Assembly (NCBI RefSeq): GCF_000002235.5
Contig: NW_022145605.1
Location: 36,713,141 to 36,777,140, forward strand
DNA length: 64,000 nucleotides
Direction of reading: 5' to 3'
Origin: Strongylocentrotus purpuratus
Taxonomy: Eukaryota > Echinodermata > Echinoidea > Camarodonta > Strongylocentrotidae
Below, one piece after another: positions 22,809-35,299 of the stretch (position 1 is the stretch's first letter; the number at the start of each line of letters is the position of its first letter). A program made the translations under genes and the position numbers. The notes beneath the pieces were generated by a model. The model saw only the letters and a list, made by a program, of their open reading frames with translations, had not been told where the DNA came from and ran no database searches.

Positions 22809-25800
22809 GGTACATACCCTGGACAAGGCACGATACCCCAAGCCATTCCTCAAAGATCAGATTCAGGTTAGTGCTAGCTCTTCTGGCATTCAATCTCAGT
22901 TGTAACTTACATGTGGATGCAGTGACTTTACCCCTACCTTGGTTTGCTTTGGTTATATAAAACATAATTATACTCTTTTTAAAAGAGGAAGGGTTAAAGT
23001 ATTGAATTTTGAAAGTGGAAATATTATGATAGCTTTGAAAATATATTTTCCAGACATTGAAACGCTCAACATGAATTTATTAGCCAAATGGCAAAATGTT
23101 GTCCTCTGAAAGGACTAAAGCTGCACAGCTTTGCACATTCTCTCCTTTTTCTTTTTTTCAAATTGAATGGACTTTATTGATCTGTATTCAGAAAGTAATT
23201 TATCAACCCTCAAGTTGTCATACAAGGGTTACACATTTTATACAGTGTCCACTTTAATATGCTAAAAGCGAATGCTTACCTTTACTTTTGTGCTTCCACT
23301 TTCAGGTATTACCAGCCTCTCTTTCACCCAAGGGTCTGATGCAGGATGCATTGGGTGTGGATGGTGCATTTGCTACAGTAGGAGATGTTGATCCTCATAG
23401 GCAGCAGCAGTATCTTGAGAGAAGCATTGAATTCTTGAAGAGACAACAAAGAGATGTGCTTAGCAGTCTTCATGAAGAAATTGATGCACTCAAGAGAGAA
23501 AACAAAGGTGGGTGTGAATTGAATGTGTAACATGTATTTCCAGTTCTGGTAAAAGTTTAGCATACAACACAGATTAAGAAATGATGGATATACATGTACA
23601 TGTAGATATACCTTGACAATTGTAATACGGGCAAGGGTCAGAGAATGATGAATTGCCACTGCAAGGACTGGGTACATGTTTCTTAAAATATTTGCAGAAT
23701 GAGACATTATTGTGTTTACATGCATACATGTATGTAGATGTGGCATAAAAACAATGGCATCACAAGAATGAAATAACTTTATATGAATATTAATTCGGTG
23801 GCATTGTTTGATATTCTTTCTTTTTGCTTCAAGTTACCGTTTACTGTTAGCAAACATAATGATAAAGAAAGTTAGAGATCAATGTACGTGTACCAGATAC
23901 CGGTAATAATGAAGCTATTCATTGAATTATCCTCTCATTTTCTTTCCACAGAGCTCCATTTCAAAGTTATTATGACTGGAACAGAATCTCCTAACAAAGG
24001 TAAGATGTATAGCATTGTGTAATTAGATACAATGGAACAAAAAAGTAAAGGACTGAACTATGTACTTGTATATACAGTATATGAATACTTATTTACATGT
24101 AGACATCATGATTTAGAAAGGCTTAATTTCAAAACCAGATCAATGAAATGTATTTGTGATTGAAAAACAGACAATAATGATGATATAAAAGTATTTACAT
24201 ACACGTATATATAGCCAGTAGCTTGAATACGTCAATATGCTTTACACTGGTACTATTTTTGTTATCTTTATTTGTTTTTGGATATAGTTGTGTTTTGATA
24301 GTACAACTCATGATTAAAAATAAAGTTGAGTTCTGGTCATGCGATTGCATTGTTAAAGAAACGGTGTGGAATCGATCAGAAAAAGTTGATCATGTAGCAT
24401 ATCAGTAATGGCGTGTACTGCAAGGTTCTGAAGACATCAAAATTATAAGAAATTTGGCCCAGTCTTTGACAGCACTCTTGGTAAGGTGACAAGCAGTGTA
24501 CACAGAAAGATGTATTTACTACACAAACATGTGGCATAAAAATCGGGCCTCATTTTTAAGCAGTTACTTTTATTTAGAATATGAAGGCATTTGAAGAGCC
24601 ATGCTTTTCAAGGAATATTTTTTCTCTGATCTTCTTCCACATTTGCATAATAACAATGATAATGCTCACAAAGTATTTTTCACCTCTCCCCAGAACTCAA
24701 CCTTCTTTTTAACTTGACATCAGGTTTTCATTAGCAATCATCATTTTATTGTTATATTTTAAGATGAATTACACCATATTTTCGATAACTGTTCTTTATC
24801 ACTATACAGAATTGTCAGGCTCTTCATTAAAATCAGATGACAGTAAGAGTGGTTCACCTTGTAAGTATGCTTTTTCATAATAATAAGTTATCTAGCACTT
24901 CAAAAAATATAATATTAAATCAAAGCAAATATTAATTCAAAACACCTGAGTGAATGGCAATTATTCTCTAAAAAGTTTTAAGGTGATGAATTGAAATCTA
25001 TCAACAAAATATTTGATCTCCTTTTCTTGTTTTTTTCTTTTTGATAAGTTGTGAATTTTTACAGCCCTGGGTTGTGCAAGTTTCTCAGGCATTTTAAAGG
25101 GGAGGTACTATTAAAAATAGTAGTCATAAAATAGACCCTATAGAATACGCCCCCCCCCCCCCCCCAAAAAAAAAAAAAAAAGAAAGAAAAAAATTGAATT
25201 AGTTATAAGTATATTGCTCTTACCGGTATAGCTCCATATAGTATTCAAACGACATGTCTACAAAGAAAATTCAATTTGGCCATTTTTAGTAAGCACAGGT
25301 GTTAGAGCTTTCTTAGGATCCCTTAAAGAAATCCAGACCTGTGTCACAACCCATGTAAGCTCCGTCAAGAACGTAGGTCACTGCACATATGCATGGAAAG
25401 CATTATTGCCAGTTTGCTTCTATTTGGAATGAGATTATGAGATGATATTTTTCTGTATTTCAGCCCACAAGAAAGACCAGCTGAGGACAGTGAAAGAACT
25501 TACAGCAGGATTACAAGAAGCTAGAAACCTTAATGCATACCTTCAACAACGACTCAAAGAAACATTAGAGAAAAGGTGAATACCTACATTGTAATAATGG
25601 TTTTGCTAACTCCCAAATCAGTACTTTTAAGTTATGAAAATGCTTTTCTGTAGATTTGAATCTGTTTTGTGTATTTTTCTTTCATGAAGATAGTTTCATA
25701 GCTACATGTATGTGAATAATATTGGGTATGGACATCACTTAGCCCTGTGAGCAGTGGGCAGAATACACCACCCCCCAACCTGGCCTTGTCCCGATGAATT

Positions 25801-28800
25801 TATAGCCAAGAGCCCCCCCCCCCCCCCCCGACACATCTTTTGATAGCAGATTTATTAAATATTCATTTAACAGGTATCAGGTAGTGCCATATATCAACTG
25901 GGAATAGCCAATATGGGGGTGGGGATGGAATCTGCCTCCTTCATCTCTGTCTGAGAGAAAACCCAAAATAACATGGTGTTTATATAGTTAGAATGCACTA
26001 GTAGAATACACACTGCAGGGCTGACAGACCTGTACAGTTCATTTAAAAAAAAAGAAGGTATACCCAACTTTAGTAGCTTGTAATTAAACAGTCATAATTA
26101 GTGTGGCCTTGAAAAATATTTCTTTGGAAAGAGTACCGTAACTTTTTTTCTGTCCAAGGATGCCCTATTCATAAGTTTTTTTTGCCATGAATGACTAACT
26201 TTCATCAGTCTGCTTCTCTGAATTTTCTACTTTCTTTTAGAGTAGCTTTCTGTTAAGAATGCATTTCCCTTGAATATTAAGTTCCTTCTTATTTACCATG
26301 TATTAATTATTGTGTTGTTTCTCTACCTAACAGACCCCAGAGTCAGGAGACGGGTCAGCAAACAAGCCCCCATCATAGTGCCATCTCACCCCTCTACCCA
26401 GTCAGTCTAAATCCCCTTCAGGTACAGAAAGCAGGAGATAAACAGCCCAGGCCACCAACCATGGAAGAATGCTCACAGATCATCAGGCATATGAAAGATA
26501 GCCATGATAGACAGGGCCAAGAGGTAAGATGCCTATACCTTCTCTGCTTTACAAAATGTAATTTATGTCAGACTGACACTAGAGCAGGCGCCGAAACACC
26601 TAGGAACCCTAAATATAAAGTCTGATCCTCCCCTTAAAAAAAGAAAAACAAGAAGGGAGAGTTTTTTTTTTAAAAGTAGGGCTCATGCAAACAGATTCAA
26701 AAGAGTTCAATCTAGACCAGGCCTTCTCAACTAGTTTATTAGAAGTGCCAAAACGAAAAGAATTTGTAGTTGAAGTGCCACCCTGTATGTTTGACTGTGC
26801 TGCGAGGGAGCGTAGCGACCGAGCCAAAAAACGGATTGGGTAGAGGGGCAAAGTCCCAACATGGGGTAGCAGAGGGCAGAGCCCTCTGAAGCTGGTGGAT
26901 TTTGGGGCTTTTTAAAGGCCCAACCGGGGCATTTTTAACACCATTTCATTCCACAATATAATAAATCCTAATTTCATATTAATGTGAAAAAATTAGTATA
27001 ATTCATGGGTACAATTACACTGGAGGTAAATTTATGTGTAGTTCTGGGGGTGCGATAAACAAGGGAAATGTCAAAATAAAGTGAAAATCAAACAATCAAA
27101 AACAAGTTGTCTCCAGAGATTGGCAATGTTAAAATTGGTAGCCCATCGTAAGCTAACTGTTGTTCAGAGATTAGGTTTAGAGCCCGTTTAGAGTCGTATA
27201 AAATGGTAAAAAACAATAAATTCCCGCTTTCTTCCTGTTTGTTAAGCAGGCATTTTGGGCTCAAATTCGACTGCAACTTCTTGATTTAGCTGAGTATTTA
27301 ATTCTAAAATATATAATTTCTTTCTTTCTTTTTGTTGTTGTTGTTGTTGCAACAGTCGCGCGCCACTCCGACTGACTGCAATCGCCACAAGTGGCGCGCG
27401 CCGCCAGTTGAGAAGGCCTGATCTAGACCCCTTTCCAAGCTATTGTGGAGTCCTGACTGGAGGGCCACACACATTACTTTCACTGTATATTTCTCACTTA
27501 CTGGCTGTGGTAACTTTCAAAATAGCAAAGCTTGAGGTTACTCTAATCATATCATTTATAGTGTCCTTTTTTTGGGGTGGGGGGGGGGGGGGGGGCTTCT
27601 CCTCTTAGAGGTTTTGATGTTATTTGGATTGTTATTAATTTTGGGGTAGGTGGAACCCTTTCAATGTGCATAGAAATAATTACATGTACTGAGTATCTGT
27701 CAATGATAAACACCATTTAACCCATTAGCAACTAGAGATTTTGTAAAAAATAGTCTACTACTCACTGGAAGATGTTGCAATATTGGTCTCATTTTGACAT
27801 TGTTCTGAACAATATGAAACATGCGCTATCTTTCTATGCAGAATCCTACTGTAGGCATAAAAAGGATTACGCACATTTAAAATTATCACGGTGGACCCCA
27901 TAGAGGGATACTACAGCTCATTAAAAACGGATGAAAATGGACGGGTGGTTCTGGGTGGTTCAGTAAGTAAAAGGAGGGGTGGTTTTGGGCGGTTTAGTTG
28001 CTAAAGGGTTATAGCTTTCAATAATCAAATGTGCAACTATCTATCAATACTCATAGCCAATGTAATTCTCTTCCTCTCTGTCTGTGCAGCTGAATAGAAT
28101 CAAGTCCGATCTGAAAGAGACGCTGTATTCACATAAGTGGACACCTGATGCCTATCTCATGGCTAAGGCTTACATTGCTGAGGAGCAGAATGTATCTGGG
28201 TAAGTAGAGATTAGTCTGATTAACTTATTACTTGTCATAGATCAAAGCATGATTGCTACATTGCTTGGAGTATATTATACATGTAGGCCTTATCATTAAT
28301 GGACAATAATCAACTCTGGCAGTCCCCCTTGTTCCACAGGCCATGAAAGCTGGTAAAGGGTTAAGCATAATTTGTTCCACAAGTTTATTGTACATCCATT
28401 CATGATCAGCTGCTAGGAGAGTAACAAAATGATATTTATTGCATGTTTTTTAACTAAGAGGAAATGACAACGCTTTGAATGTGATCACTAACAAAAAAGC
28501 AGAGTATTGCTATTTAAAAACACATTGTATATGAATTTTCATGGTTGAAATAAATTAAATTGAATTGAATTGAATATTCAAATCTAATCCTATCCACACA
28601 GTATTTGGTATAGTGCCTTTTTGACTCCTTTCCTTGCAGTAACAAAGTACTTAATATTATATATAGATGTGTTCAACTCAAGTAATATAATGATGATTTT
28701 TTTATGTAGATTGTGGGCATTTTTCTAAACCTGACTATTAGCCTATTAGTGTGTCATTGATATATATATATGAATCATTTGTTTCCCTCTCAGGACATTC

Positions 28801-30268
28801 TATTGAAATTTCCCCAAGCTTCAGATTTATACTTCAAATAGATAAAAACTACATATGTCCAATGACATGCACTTTTTGTAAATTATTTTTTATTTACTAT
28901 CAGGGATGCAAAGCTACCCAAAATCGCTCTGAGGAATCCAACAAGAAAATTGTAAGTATCATTTACCTGTGATTATTACATCCTTTTGAGGAATATAATG
29001 AACAGCTGTTCAAACAAAGAGAACTTATTTTCCTTGGTGTTCGAAATACATAATGTGAATTTGATTAGAACCAATTTGACATGGACTGCAGTATTGCTTG
29101 CTACTCTTTGGTGAAAGTCAATTGAGACTTTGTGAGATGAATCAGATCAGAGTAGAATGTTGATCTGGTGCCATAGGCAGGCATTGTGGTATTATTGATT
29201 GAATGTCACTCTGTGGTTGAAGGTGTGAAGAGGTCAGACCGATTCTTGTCATCGAAATCAATAGTCACAGAGGAAATAAACAGTTTAAACTCATAGCCTC
29301 AATATCGAGCAAGCAATCAGTGTAGTCTATGGCTATAGTATTTATGTATGAAACAAATAAAATGAGGAATACTTTCGTACTGACATCACTATTTTTTAAA
29401 TGTTAATTATTGATTTTTTTTTTTTTAAGTGAAAATTGCTCTTGATCAAGTTTTGGGTGAATGAGATTTTTACAAACAGCTCCAAGTGCCTTTACAAAAG
29501 AACAAAATTTAAAATGCAATCCTTGTTTTTCCCTTCTTTCTGGAAGGCTTTCACTTTCTGGCTTCTTTTGGAATAGAGAAAGTCTAATGAAAGGCAAATT
29601 GGTGATGAAATATATGAAATAAGCTGAGATAATGCAAGCATTGAATCTGCTTTGTGATGTAGACATTCTGACATCTTTGTATTATTTTAAAACCACTTTA
29701 ACTTGTTTATGCAGTACGCACTATGGCATTGCATTCATTGTATAGCATGACTGAATGTGTAAAGTCTTGATTGATTGGTTGAATGAATAAGAGTCTGCAC
29801 CAGGTGCATGCCCTCTAGTCAATATTTGCTAGTTGTTTGTCAACATGTACAATGATTTCATTATTTTATTCAATGAACTTGATCGATCAGTAGCAATGTT
29901 TCCTTAGTACCTATGAAACATTGTGGATTTGTGACTTTGAATTAGAGCACACAGTATTAAAGGTAGACCCCCCCACAAAAAAAGAGAAGAAAAAAAGAAG
30001 CAAGCACACACATACTTGAAGAAATGCCAACAAATCATTAGTTCAACCTTTAAAGTGTGGTATTCGATATAAATCATTACTGCTTGTAGTCTGAAGGTTG
30101 TTTGTGCTCTTTATGATTAACAGACCAGAAGGTGCCTTCAGTGTTACACGTGACAGCTTCTCACTACCTCCACTCACTCACACAATGGGAAACCGCTTCT
30201 CAGACAGACAAAAGCGTGTGGAAGCCGTCAAACGGGCGCGCCATCGACCAAAGGACCATAGCTTATGA
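22741..30268 (+). CDS. CCDC74: coiled-coil domain-containing protein 74 (CCDC74) orthologue, complete
   Basis: Nine coding exons join in phase: 22741-22866, 23306-23507, 23952-23999, 24810-24860, 25464-25575, 26334-26523, 28090-28199, 28904-28951 and 30124-30268, giving 343 aa. All introns are GT-AG. Residues 74-117 hold the CCDC92/74-type coiled coil (YLERSIEFLKRQ, LHEEIDALKRENKELHFKVI), matching the human DLEKSLQFL...LHEEIEHLKREN...LHYKLIM region. Residues 144-180 form a second coiled coil. TMEECSQIIR...QELNRIKSDL (220-252) and the basic end NRFSDRQKRVEAVKRARHR (about 319-337) match the CCDC74 C-terminal domain. The vertebrate protein associates with spindle microtubules and is linked to cilia; cytoskeletal function here is inferred. 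An acceptor (ctctcttttcag) at 22557 suggests a 5' UTR exon from 22558. AATAAA at 30756 is a candidate polyadenylation signal. Intron 3 holds a TTAA-type MITE and intron 6 a hAT MITE. Confidence 0.93.
24318..24555 (+). mobile_element. truncated copy of TTAA-flanked MITE family (CCDC74 intron 3)
   Basis: Begins after a TTAA at 24314. It shares TGGTCATGC, GATTGCAT, AAAGAAAC, GTTGATCAT, TACTGCAAGGTTCTG, ATCAAAATTATAAGAAATTT and ACACAGAAAGATGTAT with the complete copies at 49633-49998 and 62316-62710. The right half is missing. Confidence 0.75.
26718..27420. mobile_element. non-autonomous hAT element with perfect 8 bp target duplication (CCDC74 intron 6)
   Basis: Terminal inverted repeats CAGGCCTTCTCAACT at the left and AGTTGAGAAGGCCTG at the right are exact. 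Both sides are flanked by ATCTAGAC (26710-26717 and 27421-27428), a perfect 8 bp duplication typical of hAT. The 703 bp interior has no transposase-like frame. It contains a GTTGTT tract and a GC-rich hairpin-prone end (GTGGCGCGCGCCGCC). Confidence 0.9.
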
Positions 30269-32843
30269 CGTCATTCACCAATTGACACCTGAATGGACAT
30301 ATTAAAACCAATCCACACGCAATTTCTAAAAAGTGGAAATGGTTGCTTGTGGTACATCAGAATGCTGGCATTTTATTGAACACTCAATTCAAAGGAAGGA
30401 TTCAGCAGGAAGGATCTTTGACAAGTAATGACAGTCAACCAGATGTCTCCTTTTTTCTAATCAATCAATCGACGATGTCAACTGAAATCTATCTGCCAGA
30501 CAGATGATACGCTGAATTGTAAATGTATGTATATAATGCTAGATATATACCATGTAAATAGTAATGAAAACACTTTTCTTATTAATGTCTGCGAACATGA
30601 TACATGTATGTAGAGAGAGAACTGTTTAGTGAGATGTGTTACTTTTATTTTTTTCATATCTTTCCTTGCGTTTTGTATCAAGCCTGGTTAACTTGAATGA
30701 AGATTAAGAACACTATCAAAATGTAGAACATATAATTATGATATTGAAAGTATTCAATAAAGCATGAGGCCTATTATTGTAAGCACAAAACTGTTGCATC
30801 TGAATTTAGATACCAGTAGTATGAATGCTACTACTTAATTGCAGATTTTTAGTGAAACTTTTTAGATTTTAAGATATGACGCAAAAAAAAATGGTGTTAT
30901 TTATTGATGATGGATAGTGTTATACACTTCACATTTTTTGAACCACTTTTCCATTAGTGTAATGCATAATGTATGGTGAAACACTCACAACAAGCAGTTT
31001 CACCCGTATGTTGCAACAACATAGCTGCGGCTTCACTTGTATGAAATAATAAATAATAGCTTTTGAAGCGTGGTTGTAAAGGAGGGAATCCCATTACTTA
31101 CATGTATAAAGTGTGGGAATGTATAGATATTACAGTTTGAACACACTTGTGCAAATGCCTGCTTAAAACCATGAAGCTGCATATTTGAATAGTTTTATGT
31201 TTTTAGAAAGCCTCATCAGAAAGAAACTCCATTTTGAGGGATCTTCCATCTCGTGTTCTAATCTGACTTCAGTAACTGCTATTTGTAAATTTAACAGAGG
31301 TTCATAATGACATTCATTAATCATTATAGATCATCATGTAATTGCTATCATATTTTCATTGAATGCTCATATGTTACCAAGGTTTAGATTTTGAGAAGAT
31401 TAAAGTTATAAGTTATTTAAAATAATAATGCACAAAATGACAAATGACAAAATTACATGACAACTTGGTGATGTGGGCTTTCATTTTCAAGAGCTTGACA
31501 TTCTGATTTTCAGATTAGTTGTCATCCAAGATAAAAATGTATGTTCTATTCTTTGTGGAATTTAGGCATGTGTAACATATATTCCTCATGTAAATGGATT
31601 TTTACTATTAGAAATTCAATTTTGTAGCTGCATATTTTATGATTTTCTGGACTTTATATTTGGTACATAGGAAAATGTATATGATGAATGAAGCACTTGC
31701 AAAGTTGACAACATACATTTGTTAGAGACTATTATTAAAGTCTTTGTAGTCGGTCTGCTGTATTCTCGGTGGTGTCACTCATACTGACATTGTGTACCCA
31801 TGATTCTTAGAAACTTGGCAAAGATAGGGGATAATTTTTCAGGATTGAAACGATACAGATTTGGAAAAGGGTATTTTTTGTTGAAAAGAGCAAGAAATTT
31901 ATGAAAAGGGATCCCGTAGTTCATCAAAAAAGAACTTTGACTCATGTAACATAAGGTAAATTTTACAAAATAGGGTATATTTTGTGAATTTGTAATAAAT
32001 ATGTCAAAAATAGGATTATTTTAGAGCACATTTTTAAAACCAATTTTAGGCATACTGGGATCTTATTTTGATGAAAAGTTTCTTGAAAGTTTGCAGGAAA
32101 TTAAGGAGTCATTTTCGACTTTGTTACTGTTAGTGCGTTACCCTTCGATATGAGTGGCACCACCAGGGCTATGCTTCACTTTTGACAGTTGTATAAAGTG
32201 ATCCTCAAAGCCAATGCAGGATTGATAATGATTGGTCAACTGTGAATTCATATATATTATATAATTTTTGTGTGATATCTAATCTTTTAGAGATGAAGGA
32301 AAGTTCATGAAAATTGCATATATATGTTCGTTAACTGGGATGCAGTGGCTTTGTATGTAGGAAAACAGTCTAGAAACAAAGGAAGACTATTACAGAGATT
32401 GCAAAATCAAATGTAAGGGTGATTTGCAGTGGCATGAGGCATACCTCCAAGAAATCAGCACATACCAAGGTTAGCTAGCAGCAAGATAATCACTTGATGT
32501 ACTATAATGTATGCTGATATTTTTTGAATTTTTGTAAGGGTTGCAAAATTAAACTACAGACAAAAATGTGCTGGCAATGCATAAGTATGTAAACGTGTAT
32601 TGTAATTTGCCTGCTATTGGAAAAACAGCAGCTTGCAAAAATGTATGTGTCACAGTCGTTCACAAGTATCTTTGTACAGAAAATTACGATTGCTTACGGT
32701 ATACAGGAATACATTTTATTGTGGAATCTTTTAGAACGGAGATCCCTTTAAAAAAAAAAGTGTTTAACCCCTCTATGCATTCCTTTACCATACCTTCACC
32801 TTATCTGCTCTCCTTCATCCCCTTCCCTCTCCTTTTATTTGTA

Positions 32844-32879
<36 letters not shown>

Positions 32880-34188
32880 ACTCAGGCTTGAAAGAGGAAG
32901 TCCACCCTAATATTAAGTTGGTTTTAATAAGCAGAAAAACAAGAAAAACAAATTAGTTAATATCAGGATGGATTTCCCCTTTAGGCCTAATCAAGTCATA
33001 CCACATTCTGTTCCATCTTCTTTGTGCAATGTTTGAAGTCTACTGCAGTAAGTGTCCAGTGTGTACAAATATTTCTTTTTTTTTCACATGAATCATAGGC
33101 ATTAATAAAGATGTGTCATAGAGTTTTCTCTGCAATATTTTGTTTGTGAATTAGTACATTTTCTGTGATCTTAGAATTTGGGATCATTTGTTTGTTCTTG
33201 AAAGGTTGGTACGAGATTGTGAGATTTGAAGAATTTGCATGGGCACTTTATTTCTATTCCAACTTTAAAACAGGAAATAAACAAATTGAAAGAATGGAGA
33301 AGGATAAGATCGAGATGGAAAGAGAGAGGGAGAGAGAGAGAGAGAGATAGAGGGAGAGGGGGAGAATATCAAGTGCAACTTACACATGTATAGGCTGGTA
33401 TAATTAATTCCTACAGAACAAAACTAAAAGGTGAGGTTGGGAAATTTTATTTTATGGTTAAAGATTGCTTATATTGATTTTTCAGGTAAAATGTGGACAT
33501 GTTTGATGCATACATATCTTGATCAAAGCCAAATTAAGAGTCCCTTTAAATATGGTGTAATTAACCCACATACATTGTAGGGCAAGATCTTCATTCATGA
33601 ATAGATGTGTAGAATGGGAACATGCAGCCAGAGTTTCATACATATATACAAAATTTGTGATAATCACATTAATGAACTTGCATGTCTTCTTGAGTTGTAC
33701 GTTAGGTTGGAAGGTGTTGGGTGTGCGGGGCGAGTGATGGAATTGCTTTATGTTGATCTGCTCACGAACAGGAGAGTTTCGTTGTACAATTACCGGTAAG
33801 TATAAAATGGATTTCCATATACAACCACCCCCCTCCCCCCTAATAAAAGATCCAAAGACCAGCATGTAAAACATAATATATATGTGCATGCACTTTAAAA
33901 ATGGGGGAAAATCAAATGGGCCTTTATTTTGAGAAAAATCATCAAATATGGATACCTTTTTCTGCCAAAATGAAAATGGGAAGGCGTTACAAGGCTTTAG
34001 CAGCACACCCATGTCCAAAGCAAATCTGAGCTTCCCCCAAAGTTGACCATAATACCACAAACATATAAGTTGCTATGTCAGACATGTATGCAGACTAAAC
34101 TAATATTCTAGAATAGACAATGGTATGTAATTTCCCCCAGCTTAGCACACGTTCATAATAGAATTGCATGCTTCCACACATATGTACA
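30269..34188. other. CCDC74 3' region and intergenic DNA
   Basis: The first ~500 bp is probably the CCDC74 3' UTR, ending near AATAAA at 30756. No other exon series was found. A (TC)n tract lies near 32848-32876 and a (GA)n tract near 33317-33350. Frames such as 33482-34060 (minus) have no recognisable domain and no splice support. Confidence 0.5.
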
Positions 34189-34212
34189 CAGGGGCGGATC
34201 CAGGAAGTTCTT

Positions 34213-34263
<51 letters not shown>

Positions 34264-34507
34264 GTAAGAGGACATATATTTTTTGTTTTTGTCCATAAAA
34301 ATCGCAAAGACTCAGCCAGCCGCTGAATAAGGGGGTTCAGTGGGGGGTGGGGGGGGGGGGGGGGGGGGAGTTCACTTTTTTTATTTAATTTTTTTTTATT
34401 TATTTATTTTTTTTTTTTTTGGGGGGGGGGGGCACGTCCCTGTTTGCCAGTACATTTTTTGGCCGGGGGCACGTGCCTCCTGCCCCCCCCCCCTGGATCC
34501 GCCACTG
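34189..34507. mobile_element. hAT-like MITE with 5 bp target duplication
   Basis: CAGGGGCGGATCCAGG at the left and CCTGGATCCGCCACTG at the right are inverted repeats with one mismatch. GTACA flanks both sides (34184-34188 and 34508-34512). The interior is dominated by homopolymers, including about 47 consecutive Gs near 34215-34262, T-runs and a second G-run. ACTCAGCCAGCCGCTGAATA inside is shared with the element at 36999-37288. Confidence 0.8.
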
Positions 34508-35299
34508 GTACAATACATCATCATTGCCTTTGTCTTCCTGATGATGCTGTCAGCATATGTCTGAGTCTCACCTCCCTGGTCCGACATTGCAACTTATATG
34601 TTGCTATTGTATTATGTATTGTAACAGCTAGGTGGTCGACTTTGGCAAAGATACCACTTTCTCAAGTTAGCTCATTGATGACTGACAGATGATGTCACAA
34701 GGGGAATGAGATCTGGAGGTTTTTGGGGTGGAGCTAGCAAGTTTGAAGAAAAAAATATTTTAAAAAATATTTAAAAATCTATATGAAACAAATTCAGAAG
34801 TTTACATATTAAAATATGAGATGTATGCAGGACTGCACACCAACAGGAATACACTTGTATTTCGATGTCATGGGCCCTTTAATAAGCAGCATTTAAATAC
34901 ATGAATAGTCAATACACTCCCAACACACAAATGCACACAATCATACCGATGCGGCTAATCGGCAAAAATTATTCTTTCTAACATCAGAAAGTTGGAAAAA
35001 TTTGTATTTTACCGCTATTTAGATGTCATCAATTGTTACTAAAGTACCGATTTTGAGTGAAATCAGTTGAGTTTTGTACAGTGGTGTTTGAAATGTTGAG
35101 AATCAATAACACAGCCAAGATAGTAATGCAGCAATGTGTGTGTGTGTAGTATGGATACTTTATTTCATTTCGCGATTTCTAGCTCTCCAGCTCCGATCGG
35201 TTCCTATACTCGACCTCGGGCTAGCCTAACCTAGCGGCCTACCTCGACGTCGTCAGCGCGCCTCTGATCAGAAATTTACCGCCGCTGCACTCCGCGAAG
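34508..35299. promoter_or_regulatory. TMEM199 upstream region
   Basis: No gene was seen here. The last ~150 bp before the start codon are richer in CpG (for example CTCGACGTCGTCAGCGCG) than the AT-rich flank, as expected for a TATA-less housekeeping promoter. No individual site is claimed. A (TG)n tract lies near 35133-35146. Confidence 0.35.

Noticed and set aside
33482..34060. 192-codon minus-strand frame
   Set aside because: No recognisable family, no exon signals in phase, and composition like random AT-rich sequence.
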